NCBI RefSeq assembly: GCF_001292705.1
Contig: NZ_LGAK01000013.1
Span: forward strand, 1 to 64,000
Origin: Marinagarivorans algicola
Lineage (GTDB): Bacteria; Pseudomonadota; Gammaproteobacteria; Pseudomonadales; Cellvibrionaceae
Length of the DNA stretch: 64,000 bases
Reading direction: 5' to 3'
Shown: in pieces, positions 46,769-58,199 of the stretch
Layout of the letters: the number at the start of each line of letters is the position of its first letter
How positions within the stretch are numbered: position 1 is the first letter of the stretch
The notes under the pieces: model-generated
The model's database searches: none
The model's input: only the letters and a program-made list of their open reading frames with translations
What the model was told of the DNA's origin: nothing
Made by a program: the position numbers and the translations under genes

Positions 46769-48202
46769 CTATGAGGGGTTGTTGCGAATCTTTTCAATCG
46801 TTTTAGTCGTTGAGCAGTCATTAATAAAATCAATAATTGTCACATCGCCACCGTGCTGCAAAACTTCGTCGGCGCCTACAATGGTTTCAATACGATAATC
46901 GCCGCCTTTGACTAAAACGTCGGGTTTAATGGCATGAATTAAGTTCAGCGGCGTGTCCTCATTAAAAGGTATTACCCAGTCAACGGCTTTTAAAGCGGTT
47001 AACAGTGTCATGCGATGCTCTAACGTATTGATAGGGCGACTTGGCCCTTTTAAACGCCGAATACTCGCGTCGCTATTTAACCCAATAATTAAGCGCTGCC
47101 CTAAGGATTTAGCCTTTTCTAAATAACTAATATGGCCAGCATGTAAAATATCAAAGCAACCATTGGTGAAAACGAGTTTTTCACCGGCGCGACGGGCCAG
47201 CGCAATATGCCTTAGCACTTGATCCTCTGGGCATTGGTAGTGCTGGCCTTGATGTAACAGTTGCTCATTCACTGCGCCTGCAAGCTCTTCAGGGGTGACC
47301 ACCTCGGCGCCGAGTTTAGTGACCACAATACCGGCGGCCAAGTTGGCCACTTCGGCTGCGGTTTCATCGCTTTGCCCGAGTGCTAACATAACCGCCATGG
47401 TTGCAATGACAGTATCGCCTGCACCGGTGACATCACTCACCTCACGGACTTTCGCGGGAAAGTCTGTTTTATCGTTGGGAGTAATAACGGACATTCCCTG
47501 CTCACTGCGTGTGAGTAGCATGCGGTCGATATTGCATTGCTTGAGCAGGGCACGCGCACTGCTGGCGATCGTGTATTCATTAGCGTTATCGCCACCGGCT
47601 AATAAAAATTCGCTGAGATTGGGGGTAATAAGATCGGCGCCGCTGTATAAGCTAAAATCGAGTTGCTTGGGGTCAATTAATACAGTTTTACCCGCTTTTT
47701 TGGCGCAGGCAATTAATTGTGAGACGTGTTGTAAAGTGCCTTTATTGTAATCAGAAAAAACAACTAAATCATAGTGCGGCAGCAGTGTTTCGAGCTGTTG
47801 TTGTAAGGTCTTAGTATCACTGTGCTCAAAGGGCGTTTCAAAATCTAAGCGCACCACTTGTTGATTGCGACTAATGACGCGTAATTTGGTGATTGTGGGT
47901 TTGTTGCACGGTATAAGATGCGCGGCAATACCTTCTTCGGCGAGTTGTTGGGTAACGCGTGTGCCATTATCATCATTGCCTATGACACCGAGTAAGCCAA
48001 CATGCGCATCAAGGTAGCGAATATTACGTGCAACATTGGCTGCGCCACCGAGCTTGCTATCTTGATGGTTGACTTTAATAATCGGTACCGGTGCTTCGGG
48101 CGAGATGCGCTGTGCATCGCCGAGCATATAATGATCAAGCATAATATCGCCCACCACTAAAATGCGGGCGTGGTTAAAGCGGTTAAATACAGAAATATCC
48201 AT
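46769..48202 (-). CDS. hldE: Bifunctional heptose-7-phosphate kinase / heptose-1-phosphate adenylyltransferase
   Basis: This 477-residue enzyme performs two steps of ADP-heptose synthesis for the LPS core. The N-terminal ribokinase-like domain (about 1-318) has GGAANVARN and the anion-hole motif DVTGAGDTV. The C-terminal cytidylyltransferase-like domain (about 343-477) has FTNGCFDILHAGH and GLNSDASIRRLKG. It is 45 bp downstream of gmhA on the same strand. Confidence 0.96.
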   Translation of the reverse strand: MDISVFNRFNHARILVVGDIMLDHYMLGDAQRISPEAPVPIIKVNHQDSKLGGAANVARNIRYLDAHVGLLGVIGNDDNGTRVTQQLAEEGIAAHLIPCNKPTITKLRVISRNQQVVRLDFETPFEHSDTKTLQQQLETLLPHYDLVVFSDYNKGTLQHVSQLIACAKKAGKTVLIDPKQLDFSLYSGADLITPNLSEFLLAGGDNANEYTIASSARALLKQCNIDRMLLTRSEQGMSVITPNDKTDFPAKVREVSDVTGAGDTVIATMAVMLALGQSDETAAEVANLAAGIVVTKLGAEVVTPEELAGAVNEQLLHQGQHYQCPEDQVLRHIALARRAGEKLVFTNGCFDILHAGHISYLEKAKSLGQRLIIGLNSDASIRRLKGPSRPINTLEHRMTLLTALKAVDWVIPFNEDTPLNLIHAIKPDVLVKGGDYRIETIVGADEVLQHGGDVTIIDFINDCSTTKTIEKIRNNPS

Positions 48203-48247
48203 GAGGTTTCTCGGGCTAAAAATACTGTTCTGTTGATCTGTTTTTTA

Positions 48248-48814
48248 TTACAGCGCTTGATCAAAGGCTTCGCAGAGCCAGTGGCCCATAAATAAATGAG
48301 CCTCTTGAATGCGAGCCGTTTCATCACAGTCGATAATAAGGCTTAAGTGTGCGATGTCTTTGGCTTTACCCCCATCGCGGCCGGTAAAGGCAATGGAATA
48401 CGCGCCGAGAGTGTTGGCCGCTTGTAGGCCTAAATTAACATTAGGGCTATTACCTGAAGTACTTAAGCCAATGACTACATCTTTAGAGTCTGCTAGGCCT
48501 AAAATTTGTCGTTCAAAGACAGAATCAAAGGAATAATCATTGCTGTGTGCGGTGAGAATAGAGGTATCCGTGGTTAATGCAATCGCGCGAATGGGCGCGC
48601 GCTCAGCCTTATAGCGTACCATCAATTCGGCGGCCAAATGTTGACTGTCTGCTGCGCTACCGCCATTGCCAAAAAATAAAATTTTGCCACCGGCATTGAC
48701 TGCTGCTTGGCATTGCTCAAAAACGCTAATCAGTGCATCTGCATGAGCGTCTAGCGTAGCGAAGAGTTGACGGTGTCGCGCGAGGCTAGCCGTATATGAA
48801 TGACGTAAAGACAT
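48248..48814 (-). CDS. gmhA: Phosphoheptose isomerase
   Basis: This 188-residue SIS-domain enzyme converts sedoheptulose 7-phosphate to D-glycero-manno-heptose 7-phosphate, the first step of ADP-heptose synthesis. Motifs are GNGGSAADSQH (49-59) with the catalytic Glu63, LTTDTS, STSGNSPN, TGRDGG and RIQEAHLFMGH. The related DnaA-binding protein DiaA is the main alternative; hldE next door and these motifs favour GmhA. Confidence 0.88.
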   Translation of the reverse strand: MSLRHSYTASLARHRQLFATLDAHADALISVFEQCQAAVNAGGKILFFGNGGSAADSQHLAAELMVRYKAERAPIRAIALTTDTSILTAHSNDYSFDSVFERQILGLADSKDVVIGLSTSGNSPNVNLGLQAANTLGAYSIAFTGRDGGKAKDIAHLSLIIDCDETARIQEAHLFMGHWLCEAFDQAL

Positions 48815-48938
48815 GGGTAAACCTTAAAAAATCGGCATCGTGCAATCATTGCACGAGTATTGTTTTGCTGGGTTGTTTGGAGCGCTTTAATGCGCCACGG
48901 CACTGACATTGTGGGCGTTATTGCTTATAGGTTGAGAC

Positions 48939-49739
48939 CTAGCCTCGCGTCAGTTGCGCGCGGAGGTTCAGTATAACCTTGTGCCATTGCGCGCGTAGGT
49001 AGGCTTGAAAGTTTCCTTGGCTATTGCTGATTTTAAGTGTGCTGTAAATTTTGAGTGGCGAGACTGTGTTACGGGTACGATGAGTGACCTCAGGCTTATT
49101 AACGGTAATAGGTTGGCTTGCGCTAACCGGTGCCCCATCAATGATGGCAATTGTATTGTGTCCAGAATTATCGAGCTGCGCCACCCATTGCTGCGCCAAA
49201 CTGCGCGTATTATTGTGATTGGTTAATGTCGGGTGCAGTTGAGCGAGAGTCGTACTACTCATAATGGGCGCTGTCGCATCAACACCATTGGTAAAGCGCA
49301 TAAGCATGCGAGGGTGTTGTAAAAATAATGCGTTGTGATGGTGCGAGTCGAAGGTAAAGGCTGGGTGAGCTAGCGCTAATTGGTGGCCGCTGAACAGCGC
49401 AAATAATCGATTGATATTGGTTGCATTGGTAAGCAACGTCTCATCCGCAAACCAAATGGCCTCATAAGTACTAATAAGCTCCCAGTATTGCTCGACGATT
49501 GTTGCTATCACGCTCCAGCGCTCGCCTTTTTGTTGGTCGTAAAAAGTACATGCATTTTGGTAAGTATTAGGCGTGTCGCCACTGTAACTTAAAAAAGTAT
49601 CAAAATGTGGGTGTCCGCTTTCGAGCCATGTAGCATGATGTGATTGATCGCTTACGCGCGCAATAATTAAAAAACGGTTATCCACTGCTGAGCCTTCTTT
49701 GGGTACTGTTAGCGTGTTAGGTGCTAGGCTACTCTGCAT
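48939..49739 (-). CDS. DUF707-like protein (possible glycosyltransferase relative)
   Basis: This 266-residue protein resembles DUF707 from memory of its pattern: FLIIARVSD (23-31), a DTFLSYSGD segment, YEAIWFADETLLTNATNINRLF, LQHPRMLMRFTNGV, APIMS and AIIDGAPV. The usual DDD-type acidic motif after WF reads ADE here, and the GWGLD-like segment before the last motif is not recognisable, so activity is doubtful. It has no signal peptide. It lies 124 bp upstream of gmhA on the same strand, consistent with a surface-sugar role, which is inference. Confidence 0.6.
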   Translation of the reverse strand: MQSSLAPNTLTVPKEGSAVDNRFLIIARVSDQSHHATWLESGHPHFDTFLSYSGDTPNTYQNACTFYDQQKGERWSVIATIVEQYWELISTYEAIWFADETLLTNATNINRLFALFSGHQLALAHPAFTFDSHHHNALFLQHPRMLMRFTNGVDATAPIMSSTTLAQLHPTLTNHNNTRSLAQQWVAQLDNSGHNTIAIIDGAPVSASQPITVNKPEVTHRTRNTVSPLKIYSTLKISNSQGNFQAYLRAQWHKVILNLRAQLTRG

Positions 49740-50052
49740 GATAGCCGCTGTGTTTTATAGCGACTTCGCTTGATAGCTGCATCGGTTAAATCATTGCGGT
49801 ACGACAATGATGACTCGTGTCACATGCTCGCTTTTTAGGTGCTCTTATAGCTGCTCTTATGCTGCTCTGAGGATCCATAAAAGCGCCCTGATCGCTATGA
49901 CGCGTTAGTATTTACGGTGTTTTGGTGTGAAGCGCAAACTATACCAGAGCACCGCCGCTGGCTACAGCTTGCGTTTTACGCTAATCTGCGCGTTTTTTAT
50001 TCGTACATTGCCCTGTTTGTGGGGTGTGACGATACTACTTTGATGTTGAGTT
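49740..50052. other. Divergent intergenic region upstream of queA
   Basis: These 313 bp separate the DUF707 gene (-) from queA (+). Apart from short repeats of GCTGCTCTTA around 49840-49870 nothing is recognised; promoters could not be placed. Confidence 0.45.
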
Positions 50053-52274
<2,222 letters not shown>

Positions 52275-52287
52275 TGAGCCTAAAGTG

Positions 52288-52318
52288 AGAAGCTGCACCG
52301 CTAAATGTTGCGGCTTCT
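52288..52318 (+). terminator. Hairpin after tgt
   Basis: AGAAGCTGCA (52288-52297) pairs with TGCGGCTTCT (52309-52318) with one G-T pair. Only a short T-containing tail follows, so termination may be partial and allow readthrough into secD. Confidence 0.5.
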
Positions 52319-52538
52319 TGCATTCGATTCCTTGAACTCAGTACTTTGTACCCCATTAACAGCATACTGCGTGTCAAACCGTTATAATCATACGCCAGAA
52401 TGCTGTTGCTCTTTATGAAGGTCGTTATTCTGTGTAAAGGCTTGGGTCTTTCTCAGTGCTGGGCGCTTTTATAATCGTTTTTAATATTATCGTGGCCATG
52501 CGCCTTAAAACACAAGAATTAACCCACTGGATAGACTC

Positions 52539-54419
52539 ATGAACCGCTACCCCTTATGGAAATACCTGCTTTTACTGGTTGTCTTGGGCTTAGGTATTGT
52601 TTACGCAATGCCCAATTTATATGCCCCCGACCCTGCCGTACAAATTAGTGGCTACTCTGCTGATTTTACTGTTGATGAAAAAGCCCTTAAAAAAATCACC
52701 ACAGCACTCGATAATGCCAATATTGGCTATAAAAGTGCAGCCTTAGAAGAGGGCGGCTCGGCCTTGATTCGGTTAAACGCGATCGGTGATCAGTTGAGTG
52801 CGCAGCGCACCATCGAAGAGGCGATTAACCGCGGGACGAACCAAGGCGATTTATACATTGTGGCCTTAAACAGCGCGCAAAATACACCGCAGTGGCTAGC
52901 CGACTTGGGTGCTAAGCCTATGAATTTGGGCTTAGATTTGGCCGGTGGTGTGCATTTTGTGCTTGAAGTCGATACGCCTAAAGTCGTGAATGATCGTTTG
53001 CACGACAGTGAAGAGGTGATTAAAAAAGCGATTCGTAAAGCGCGTATTTTTAATACCAAAACCGCCATCGATAAAGGTGCTTTGGTGGTTACCGCCGAAA
53101 CACAAGAGGCGCAAACACAAGTAGCGACCTTAATTAAAGATGAGTTGCCGCGCATGCAACGTAAGTCGAGCGAAGAAAACGGTAAATTTGTGGTTCGCGC
53201 CAATTTAGCGCAAGAGGCCATCAAAGAAATTGAAGATCTTGCCGTGATTCAAAACTTAAGTACTTTGCGCAATCGTGTTAACGAATTGGGCGTGGCTGAG
53301 CCGTTGGTGCAACGCTTGGGTCGTAACCGTATTATTGTAGAGTTGCCGGGCGTACAAGACACAGCGCGCGCTAAAAAGGTGATTGGTAAAACCGCAAACC
53401 TCGAGTTTCGCTTAGAAGCTAAACCCGATGCCGGTTTTAGTCAGCGCCAAAAATTTAATCATCGCCAAGAAGACATGCAAGCGCGCACAGGTGGCTCATA
53501 CCTTGAGCGTCGCCCCATCATCACCGGTGAAAGCGTGACGAATGCAACACGTGGCTTTGATCAAGAAACAGGCCAGCCACAAGTGAATATTTCATTAGAT
53601 GCCGATGGCGGTGCCGCCATGCACCGTGCGACACGGAATAATGTGGGCCGCCGTTTGGGTGTTTTATTTATTGAATACCGCCCCAGTACCCGCACTGTTA
53701 CAAATGCTGATGGTGTTGAAGAGCAAATTGTTGAGCAAGTTGCGATTAAAAATATTATCAGCTTAGCGACGGTACAGAGTGCTTTGGGTCGCGAGTTTCG
53801 CACAACAGGCTTAAGCGAAAACGAAGCCGGCGAATTAGCATTATTGCTACGCTCCGGTGCGTTAGCGGCACCTATGGTTTTTGTTGAAGAGCGTACTATT
53901 GGCCCCTCACTGGGTGCCGAAAATATTGAGCGCGGGATATTATCTATACAGTTAGGCATGTTTTTAGTCGTTTTGATTATGCTGGCTTACTACCGCGTGA
54001 GCGGTGTCGCTGCCAATATTGCACTGGCGTTTAACGTGGCCTTACTGGCTGCAATTATGAGCCCCTTTGCAACACTTACGCTGCCTGGGCTTGCCGGTAT
54101 TGTATTGACCGTAGGTATGGCTGTTGATGCTAACGTGCTTATTTTCTCCCGCATTAAAGAAGAAATAGCGGCCGGTATGCCCGTGCAAAGTGCGATTAGT
54201 ACAGGTTTTGACCGTGCGTTTACCACCATCTTAGATGCTAACATCACCACTTTAATTGTTGCCTTAATCTTGTTTGGTATTGGCTCTGGACCTATTAAAG
54301 GTTTCGCTGTAACACTGTCGATAGGTATTTTAACCTCAATGTTTACCGCTATCGTTGTAACACGTGCCGTGATTAATTTAATTTACGGTGGTCGCGACAT
54401 TAAGAAGCTATCGATTTAG
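52539..54419 (+). CDS. secD: Protein translocase subunit SecD
   Basis: This 626-residue RND-like membrane protein works with SecF to pull exported proteins across the membrane using the proton gradient. There is one N-terminal membrane segment (about 7-25), then the periplasmic P1 domains with MNLGLDLAGGVHF at 128-140, and five C-terminal segments from about 460, including GMAVDANVLIFSRIKEE. The length is normal. yajC, usually between tgt and secD, is absent; the 264-bp gap cannot hold it. Confidence 0.96.
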   Translation: MNRYPLWKYLLLLVVLGLGIVYAMPNLYAPDPAVQISGYSADFTVDEKALKKITTALDNANIGYKSAALEEGGSALIRLNAIGDQLSAQRTIEEAINRGTNQGDLYIVALNSAQNTPQWLADLGAKPMNLGLDLAGGVHFVLEVDTPKVVNDRLHDSEEVIKKAIRKARIFNTKTAIDKGALVVTAETQEAQTQVATLIKDELPRMQRKSSEENGKFVVRANLAQEAIKEIEDLAVIQNLSTLRNRVNELGVAEPLVQRLGRNRIIVELPGVQDTARAKKVIGKTANLEFRLEAKPDAGFSQRQKFNHRQEDMQARTGGSYLERRPIITGESVTNATRGFDQETGQPQVNISLDADGGAAMHRATRNNVGRRLGVLFIEYRPSTRTVTNADGVEEQIVEQVAIKNIISLATVQSALGREFRTTGLSENEAGELALLLRSGALAAPMVFVEERTIGPSLGAENIERGILSIQLGMFLVVLIMLAYYRVSGVAANIALAFNVALLAAIMSPFATLTLPGLAGIVLTVGMAVDANVLIFSRIKEEIAAGMPVQSAISTGFDRAFTTILDANITTLIVALILFGIGSGPIKGFAVTLSIGILTSMFTAIVVTRAVINLIYGGRDIKKLSI

Positions 54420-54544
54420 CATCGATGATTGAATACTGCCTCTTTAATGTTCAGTGATCGCCTGAAGCTGTCACTAAGCCATCTTATTAATACTAGTGTG
54501 CGCCGACCAAAGCGGGCGATACACCTTGATTAGGAAGTCACACC

Positions 54545-55465
54545 ATGAGTGATTTAAAAGTTTTAAATTTTATGCGTTATGCCAAAGTAGCGGCCATAAC
54601 ATCCATTGTTTTGCTGGTTGTCTCAATAGGCTCTTTAGCGGTTAAAGGGCTCAATTTGGGATTGGATTTTACTGGCGGCACCTCGATAGAATTGGAGTAT
54701 GCGACCGCTCCCAATATTGAGCAGGTGCGCTCAGATTTGGTGGCAGCGGGCTACCCGAGTGCCGTTGTTGTCGCCTATGGTGCAGACACCGATATTATGG
54801 TGCGCATTCAAGGTGACGCGGCCAACTTGGCCGAGGATGTGAGTCAGGTACTTAATAGCGGTGAATATGATGTCACAATTAAGCAAGCATCTTTTATTGG
54901 TCCGCAAATCGGTGAAGAGTTGCGTGACGACGGCGGCTTAGGAATGCTATTTGCCTTGGGCGTTGTGATGGTTTATGTGGCATTACGCTTTCAATTTAAA
55001 TTCTCGATAGGCGCTGTCGCGGCTCTGGTTCACGACGTTATTATTGTGTTGGGTGTATTCTCTTTATTGGGTTTAGACTTTGATTTGACCGTATTGGCGG
55101 CCATTTTGGCGGTTATCGGTTATTCACTTAACGATACTATTGTGGTGTATGACCGCGTGCGTGAAAACTTTCGCATAATACGCGATATGACCGTACCAGA
55201 AGTGATTAACTATTCATTAACGCAAACATTAGGTCGTACATTAATGACATCGGGTACGACGGTTGTGGTTTTACTTGCTCTATTTTTTGTGGGCGGCGAG
55301 ATGATTCACAATTTTGCAACGGCACTATTAATTGGTGTGGGTGTGGGTACTTATTCTTCTATTTATGTCGCATCGGTTATTTTGTTGGCTATGAAAGTCA
55401 CCCCCGAAGACTTAATGCCGCCTAAGGTTGAAGTTGAAGGTGAAGAGTTTGAAGAGCTACCTTAA
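54545..55465 (+). CDS. secF: Protein translocase subunit SecF
   Basis: This 306-residue partner of SecD has six membrane segments. The signature GLDFTGGTSIELEY is at 39-52, and the conserved SLNDTIVVYDRVREN precedes the last segments. The acidic C-terminal tail (EVEGEEFEELP) is cytoplasmic. The ATG follows AGGAAGT. It lies 125 bp after secD and ends at a strong terminator. Confidence 0.96.
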   Translation: MSDLKVLNFMRYAKVAAITSIVLLVVSIGSLAVKGLNLGLDFTGGTSIELEYATAPNIEQVRSDLVAAGYPSAVVVAYGADTDIMVRIQGDAANLAEDVSQVLNSGEYDVTIKQASFIGPQIGEELRDDGGLGMLFALGVVMVYVALRFQFKFSIGAVAALVHDVIIVLGVFSLLGLDFDLTVLAAILAVIGYSLNDTIVVYDRVRENFRIIRDMTVPEVINYSLTQTLGRTLMTSGTTVVVLLALFFVGGEMIHNFATALLIGVGVGTYSSIYVASVILLAMKVTPEDLMPPKVEVEGEEFEELP

Positions 55466-55490
55466 TAGTTGTCAGTAGTGAGTGAAATGT

Positions 55491-55516
55491 AAAAAGCGGC
55501 TGTGGCCGCTTTTTTT
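55491..55516 (+). terminator. secF terminator
   Basis: AAAAAGCGGC (55491-55500), TGTG loop, GCCGCTTTTT and further T, 26 nt after secF. Confidence 0.93.
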
Positions 55517-55551
55517 ATCTGTGTAATAAAGTGACGCCCTTAGGGGCGAGG

Positions 55552-55676
55552 CAATAATAGTTTGTCTAATTAGACGTAGCGTTCTGTTTTCTCGGCAAGG
55601 CGCTCGAAGGGGCGCATGCTGGGGCATGTAACGCTTTGAGCAACGCAGGAGAGGAAGCAGAAAACAAGTATTATTG
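55552..55676. repeat. Possible MITE-like intergenic inverted-repeat element, 125 bp
   Basis: The ends CAATAATAGTTTG (55552-55564) and CAAGTATTATTG (55665-55676) are imperfect inverted repeats. Inside them TGTTTTCT (about 55585-55592) faces AGAAAACA (about 55659-55666), and a perfect palindrome GTCTAATTAGAC sits at 55564-55575. It has no coding potential and lies between two converging genes, a usual place for miniature mobile or REP-like repeats. No second copy exists in this window. Confidence 0.4.
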
Positions 55677-55861
55677 GATAGTGTATTTTTTCCTTGTCCC
55701 TTATTAAATCGCTTGAGGAATAATGGATTGGCAGCCTCGTTTAATCGTTACTATTGAGCCCAGCTCATAAGCTTCACCTGTAGTGTGCTGATGGATTATT
55801 TTCTGGGTGTTTATGGTTTGGTATTTCTCAATAGTGACGCTTAATCTTTATGCCAAGGCAT

Positions 55862-55890
55862 AAAAAAATGCCGCGAGCGGGCGGCATTTT
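55862..55890 (-). terminator. Terminator of the minor-pilin operon
   Basis: AAAATGCCGC (55865-55874) and GCGGCATTTT (55881-55890) form a 10-bp stem. On the minus strand the T-run follows directly, 54 nt after the operon's last stop. Confidence 0.92.
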
Positions 55891-55944
55891 CAGAGAGGTA
55901 TTTCTAATATAAACGCTATTCAATTCGACCCGTGCTATTTCGTA

Positions 55945-58179
55945 TTATAGATAGCGTGACCAGAGTACTGATGTGCTGGCACGTTGACTGTTACAAGCTT
56001 GTGGATCGTTACCCCCGTTATTAGTCACATGCTCGTCGTTTATTCTTATTTTGCCTTGTAAATAGTTTTGAGCGACTACTTTTGTCTCACGCCGTGCTTC
56101 AGAAGACATGTTGCCCAATAATTGAAAATTGGCCCCTTGAATAAGGTTTACAGTATTGCCCGCAACAATGCGACCAAAGATATCCAGCGTACTCTGAACA
56201 TAAAAATCGCCACCTTGATACGTAGGCTTGGGTGTATCGGCGTCATTTTGTTGGCCGATCATGAAGGCAAAATGCCCTGGGAAGGGTAAGTCTTTTTTGG
56301 GTGTCGCGGTGGCTTGGGTGGCTGACTGGCAGTACGCTGTTGGATAAGGATATGGAGCGCCATCTGTGGTTTTAAAGCGCGCTCCACCGGTAGTGCGTAT
56401 CGTCCCATCGATTTTATCGCCGGTTTGAATAATATCGAGTGTGTAGTTTTCGTTACCGCATAGCGCCTCTACCGGTGCGTGAACGGGGGCCACTAATGCC
56501 ATAGCTCCAGTAACCTGAGTATCACCAGCGGCCAAAAAGCTATTGATAAAGCGAGAGCTTGCGCCTGCGCGTATACGTAGATCCCGATCAAAATACAGCA
56601 CGCCAGGCGGTAATCCGATAGCATTGGTGGTAATAACCCAAATGCCATCGGGGGCGTCTTTGGCTAAAACAGTCCGCTGATCGTCAGGTACCGAGTTTGG
56701 GTTTGCGGTTAGTTCGCCACCATTGGCTAATCTCAGTATAAATTGTTGGTCGGTGTCAGTGGTGATGCGTAAGTTAGGTAAAAATTTAATGCACGCACTA
56801 CTGGCATCGCGCCCGAAGCTGTTGCAAAGCGTGGGGTCATTTTTTGAGGGTGCGGCACCTTCAGCGTGTAATGTGTTGAGGTTAATCTCATTGCCATCGT
56901 CAGGCTTGCCGGTAAATAAAATATAATCGCCATCGGCGATACCGTGAACTTTTTTGACTTTTACTTTAATTTTTTGGCTAGTGGCATCGTAAGTAAAAGC
57001 GTAGTTGGTATCTGGCAGGTATTGATCGGCATCGGCAATTAGGCTTGGTGGCACATCAACGGGTGTATAGGTATCAATAGCCGGCAATGAGGCTTTGACC
57101 GCTGGGCCGTTACCAATGTTTTGCGCATTATTGGCATTATTGCAGTTATTGATTTCTTGGCCTGCAACTAATAGCGAAAAGACCCTACCGTTTTGGCCGC
57201 AAGTAATCGCATTTACCGCAGTGGCTTTGTCGGATTTAAGGTTACGCTTAAAGTCGATATTATTGTAGCTGTAAACAGTATTCACAAAAGTGTTGTATCG
57301 TGTGATCAGGGTGTCATTGCCTGAAATAATTTCTTCTACGTTGCCGTTATTGATGGTGACATCGTTATGCGCTTGCAGCTTTTTCACGGTGGCCGACGAG
57401 CCATAACTAATATCGCGCATAGCTAAAATGTAGTCAATGTGCGGGTTGGTGTAGTCTTCAATAATAACGTCCTTACCCGCTTGAATATTAATAATTCGGG
57501 CAGAGGCGCTGATTCGAACATCGCCGTTAGCTTTTACAATATCGATAATGTCATTATTGCCTGTGCCTTGTAAGTGAATATCGCCAGTGGCTTTAATGTT
57601 AGTGACACCATGAATGGAGCTAGCGGCGCTAGGGTTACCAATTGAGCCATCGACAAACAGTGAGGTATTAGTACCTGATAGGTATGAGTCAATCGATTCA
57701 TTGGTCAGGTCGCCTCTTAATGCTAGTGCCTCGGTGGCTGGGCAAGAGCCCGGGACAGGTGGGCGGGTATTGTAGGTGAGATCAAGAATGCTGGTCGCTT
57801 GAGAAGCTGTATCGATAGCCACAATAGAGACATCAATATCAATACCCACACCGGTGCTTGAAGGGTCGTTCACCTGATTGATCGTGATGCTTGAGCTGCG
57901 TAGATGTGCGTATTCATTGGGGAGTGTGTAGGGCAATGGTTGCGCTATTTTACTGTGCAACGTCGCGGTATCTTTACCGACAAGATAAAGCCTTGTCGCC
58001 TCGGCGAGCATCCATGCGGCACCTTGGGCATTAGTGACGGCATGCGAGCTGATTTGTTTGTGTTGGGTGGCTTTGACCGAATGCACAATACCTAAAGTCG
58101 ATGCCGTTAGCGCCACGCCGACCAATAACACAATCACAATAGTCGCTATCCCTTGTTGTTTTTTAAGCGTCGTTTTCAT
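55945..58179 (-). CDS. Large pilin-like (PilX-position) protein with repetitive beta-rich region
   Basis: This 744-residue protein begins like a type IV minor pilin: a short Lys/Gln leader, Gly at the cleavage site (KKQQGIATIVIV), and about 20 hydrophobic residues. The Glu at +5 of most pilins is Val here, and the length is several times that of PilX (about 170-200). After the pilin stalk, about 140-330 contains repeated GDI/GDV/KDV turns spaced like a beta-solenoid. The C-terminal half contains Cys-rich and Gly/Asp-rich segments. It is the last gene of pilE-V-W-like genes, where PilX and the large PilY1 normally follow. It may combine both roles as a tip or adhesin subunit; that is inference. 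The ATG at 58179 is chosen over 58224. Confidence 0.72.
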   Translation of the reverse strand: MKTTLKKQQGIATIVIVLLVGVALTASTLGIVHSVKATQHKQISSHAVTNAQGAAWMLAEATRLYLVGKDTATLHSKIAQPLPYTLPNEYAHLRSSSITINQVNDPSSTGVGIDIDVSIVAIDTASQATSILDLTYNTRPPVPGSCPATEALALRGDLTNESIDSYLSGTNTSLFVDGSIGNPSAASSIHGVTNIKATGDIHLQGTGNNDIIDIVKANGDVRISASARIINIQAGKDVIIEDYTNPHIDYILAMRDISYGSSATVKKLQAHNDVTINNGNVEEIISGNDTLITRYNTFVNTVYSYNNIDFKRNLKSDKATAVNAITCGQNGRVFSLLVAGQEINNCNNANNAQNIGNGPAVKASLPAIDTYTPVDVPPSLIADADQYLPDTNYAFTYDATSQKIKVKVKKVHGIADGDYILFTGKPDDGNEINLNTLHAEGAAPSKNDPTLCNSFGRDASSACIKFLPNLRITTDTDQQFILRLANGGELTANPNSVPDDQRTVLAKDAPDGIWVITTNAIGLPPGVLYFDRDLRIRAGASSRFINSFLAAGDTQVTGAMALVAPVHAPVEALCGNENYTLDIIQTGDKIDGTIRTTGGARFKTTDGAPYPYPTAYCQSATQATATPKKDLPFPGHFAFMIGQQNDADTPKPTYQGGDFYVQSTLDIFGRIVAGNTVNLIQGANFQLLGNMSSEARRETKVVAQNYLQGKIRINDEHVTNNGGNDPQACNSQRASTSVLWSRYL

Positions 58180-58199
58180 GAGAAACCTGTAGAAGATTA

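Larger units (their letters stand above)
55466..55944. other. Intergenic region between secF (+) and the pilin operon (-)
   Basis: These 479 bp lie between convergent transcripts and contain no gene. They carry the secF terminator (55491-55516), a possible inverted-repeat element (55552-55676) and the pilin operon terminator (55862-55890). The stretch 55680-55860 has nothing recognisable. Confidence 0.6.

Noticed and set aside
47295-47750. 151-codon plus-strand frame inside hldE
   Set aside because: It is the Ala/Ser-rich shadow of a clearly functional kinase domain.
52790-53224. 144-codon minus-strand frame inside secD
   Set aside because: Antisense shadow of a conserved gene; no SD or family match.
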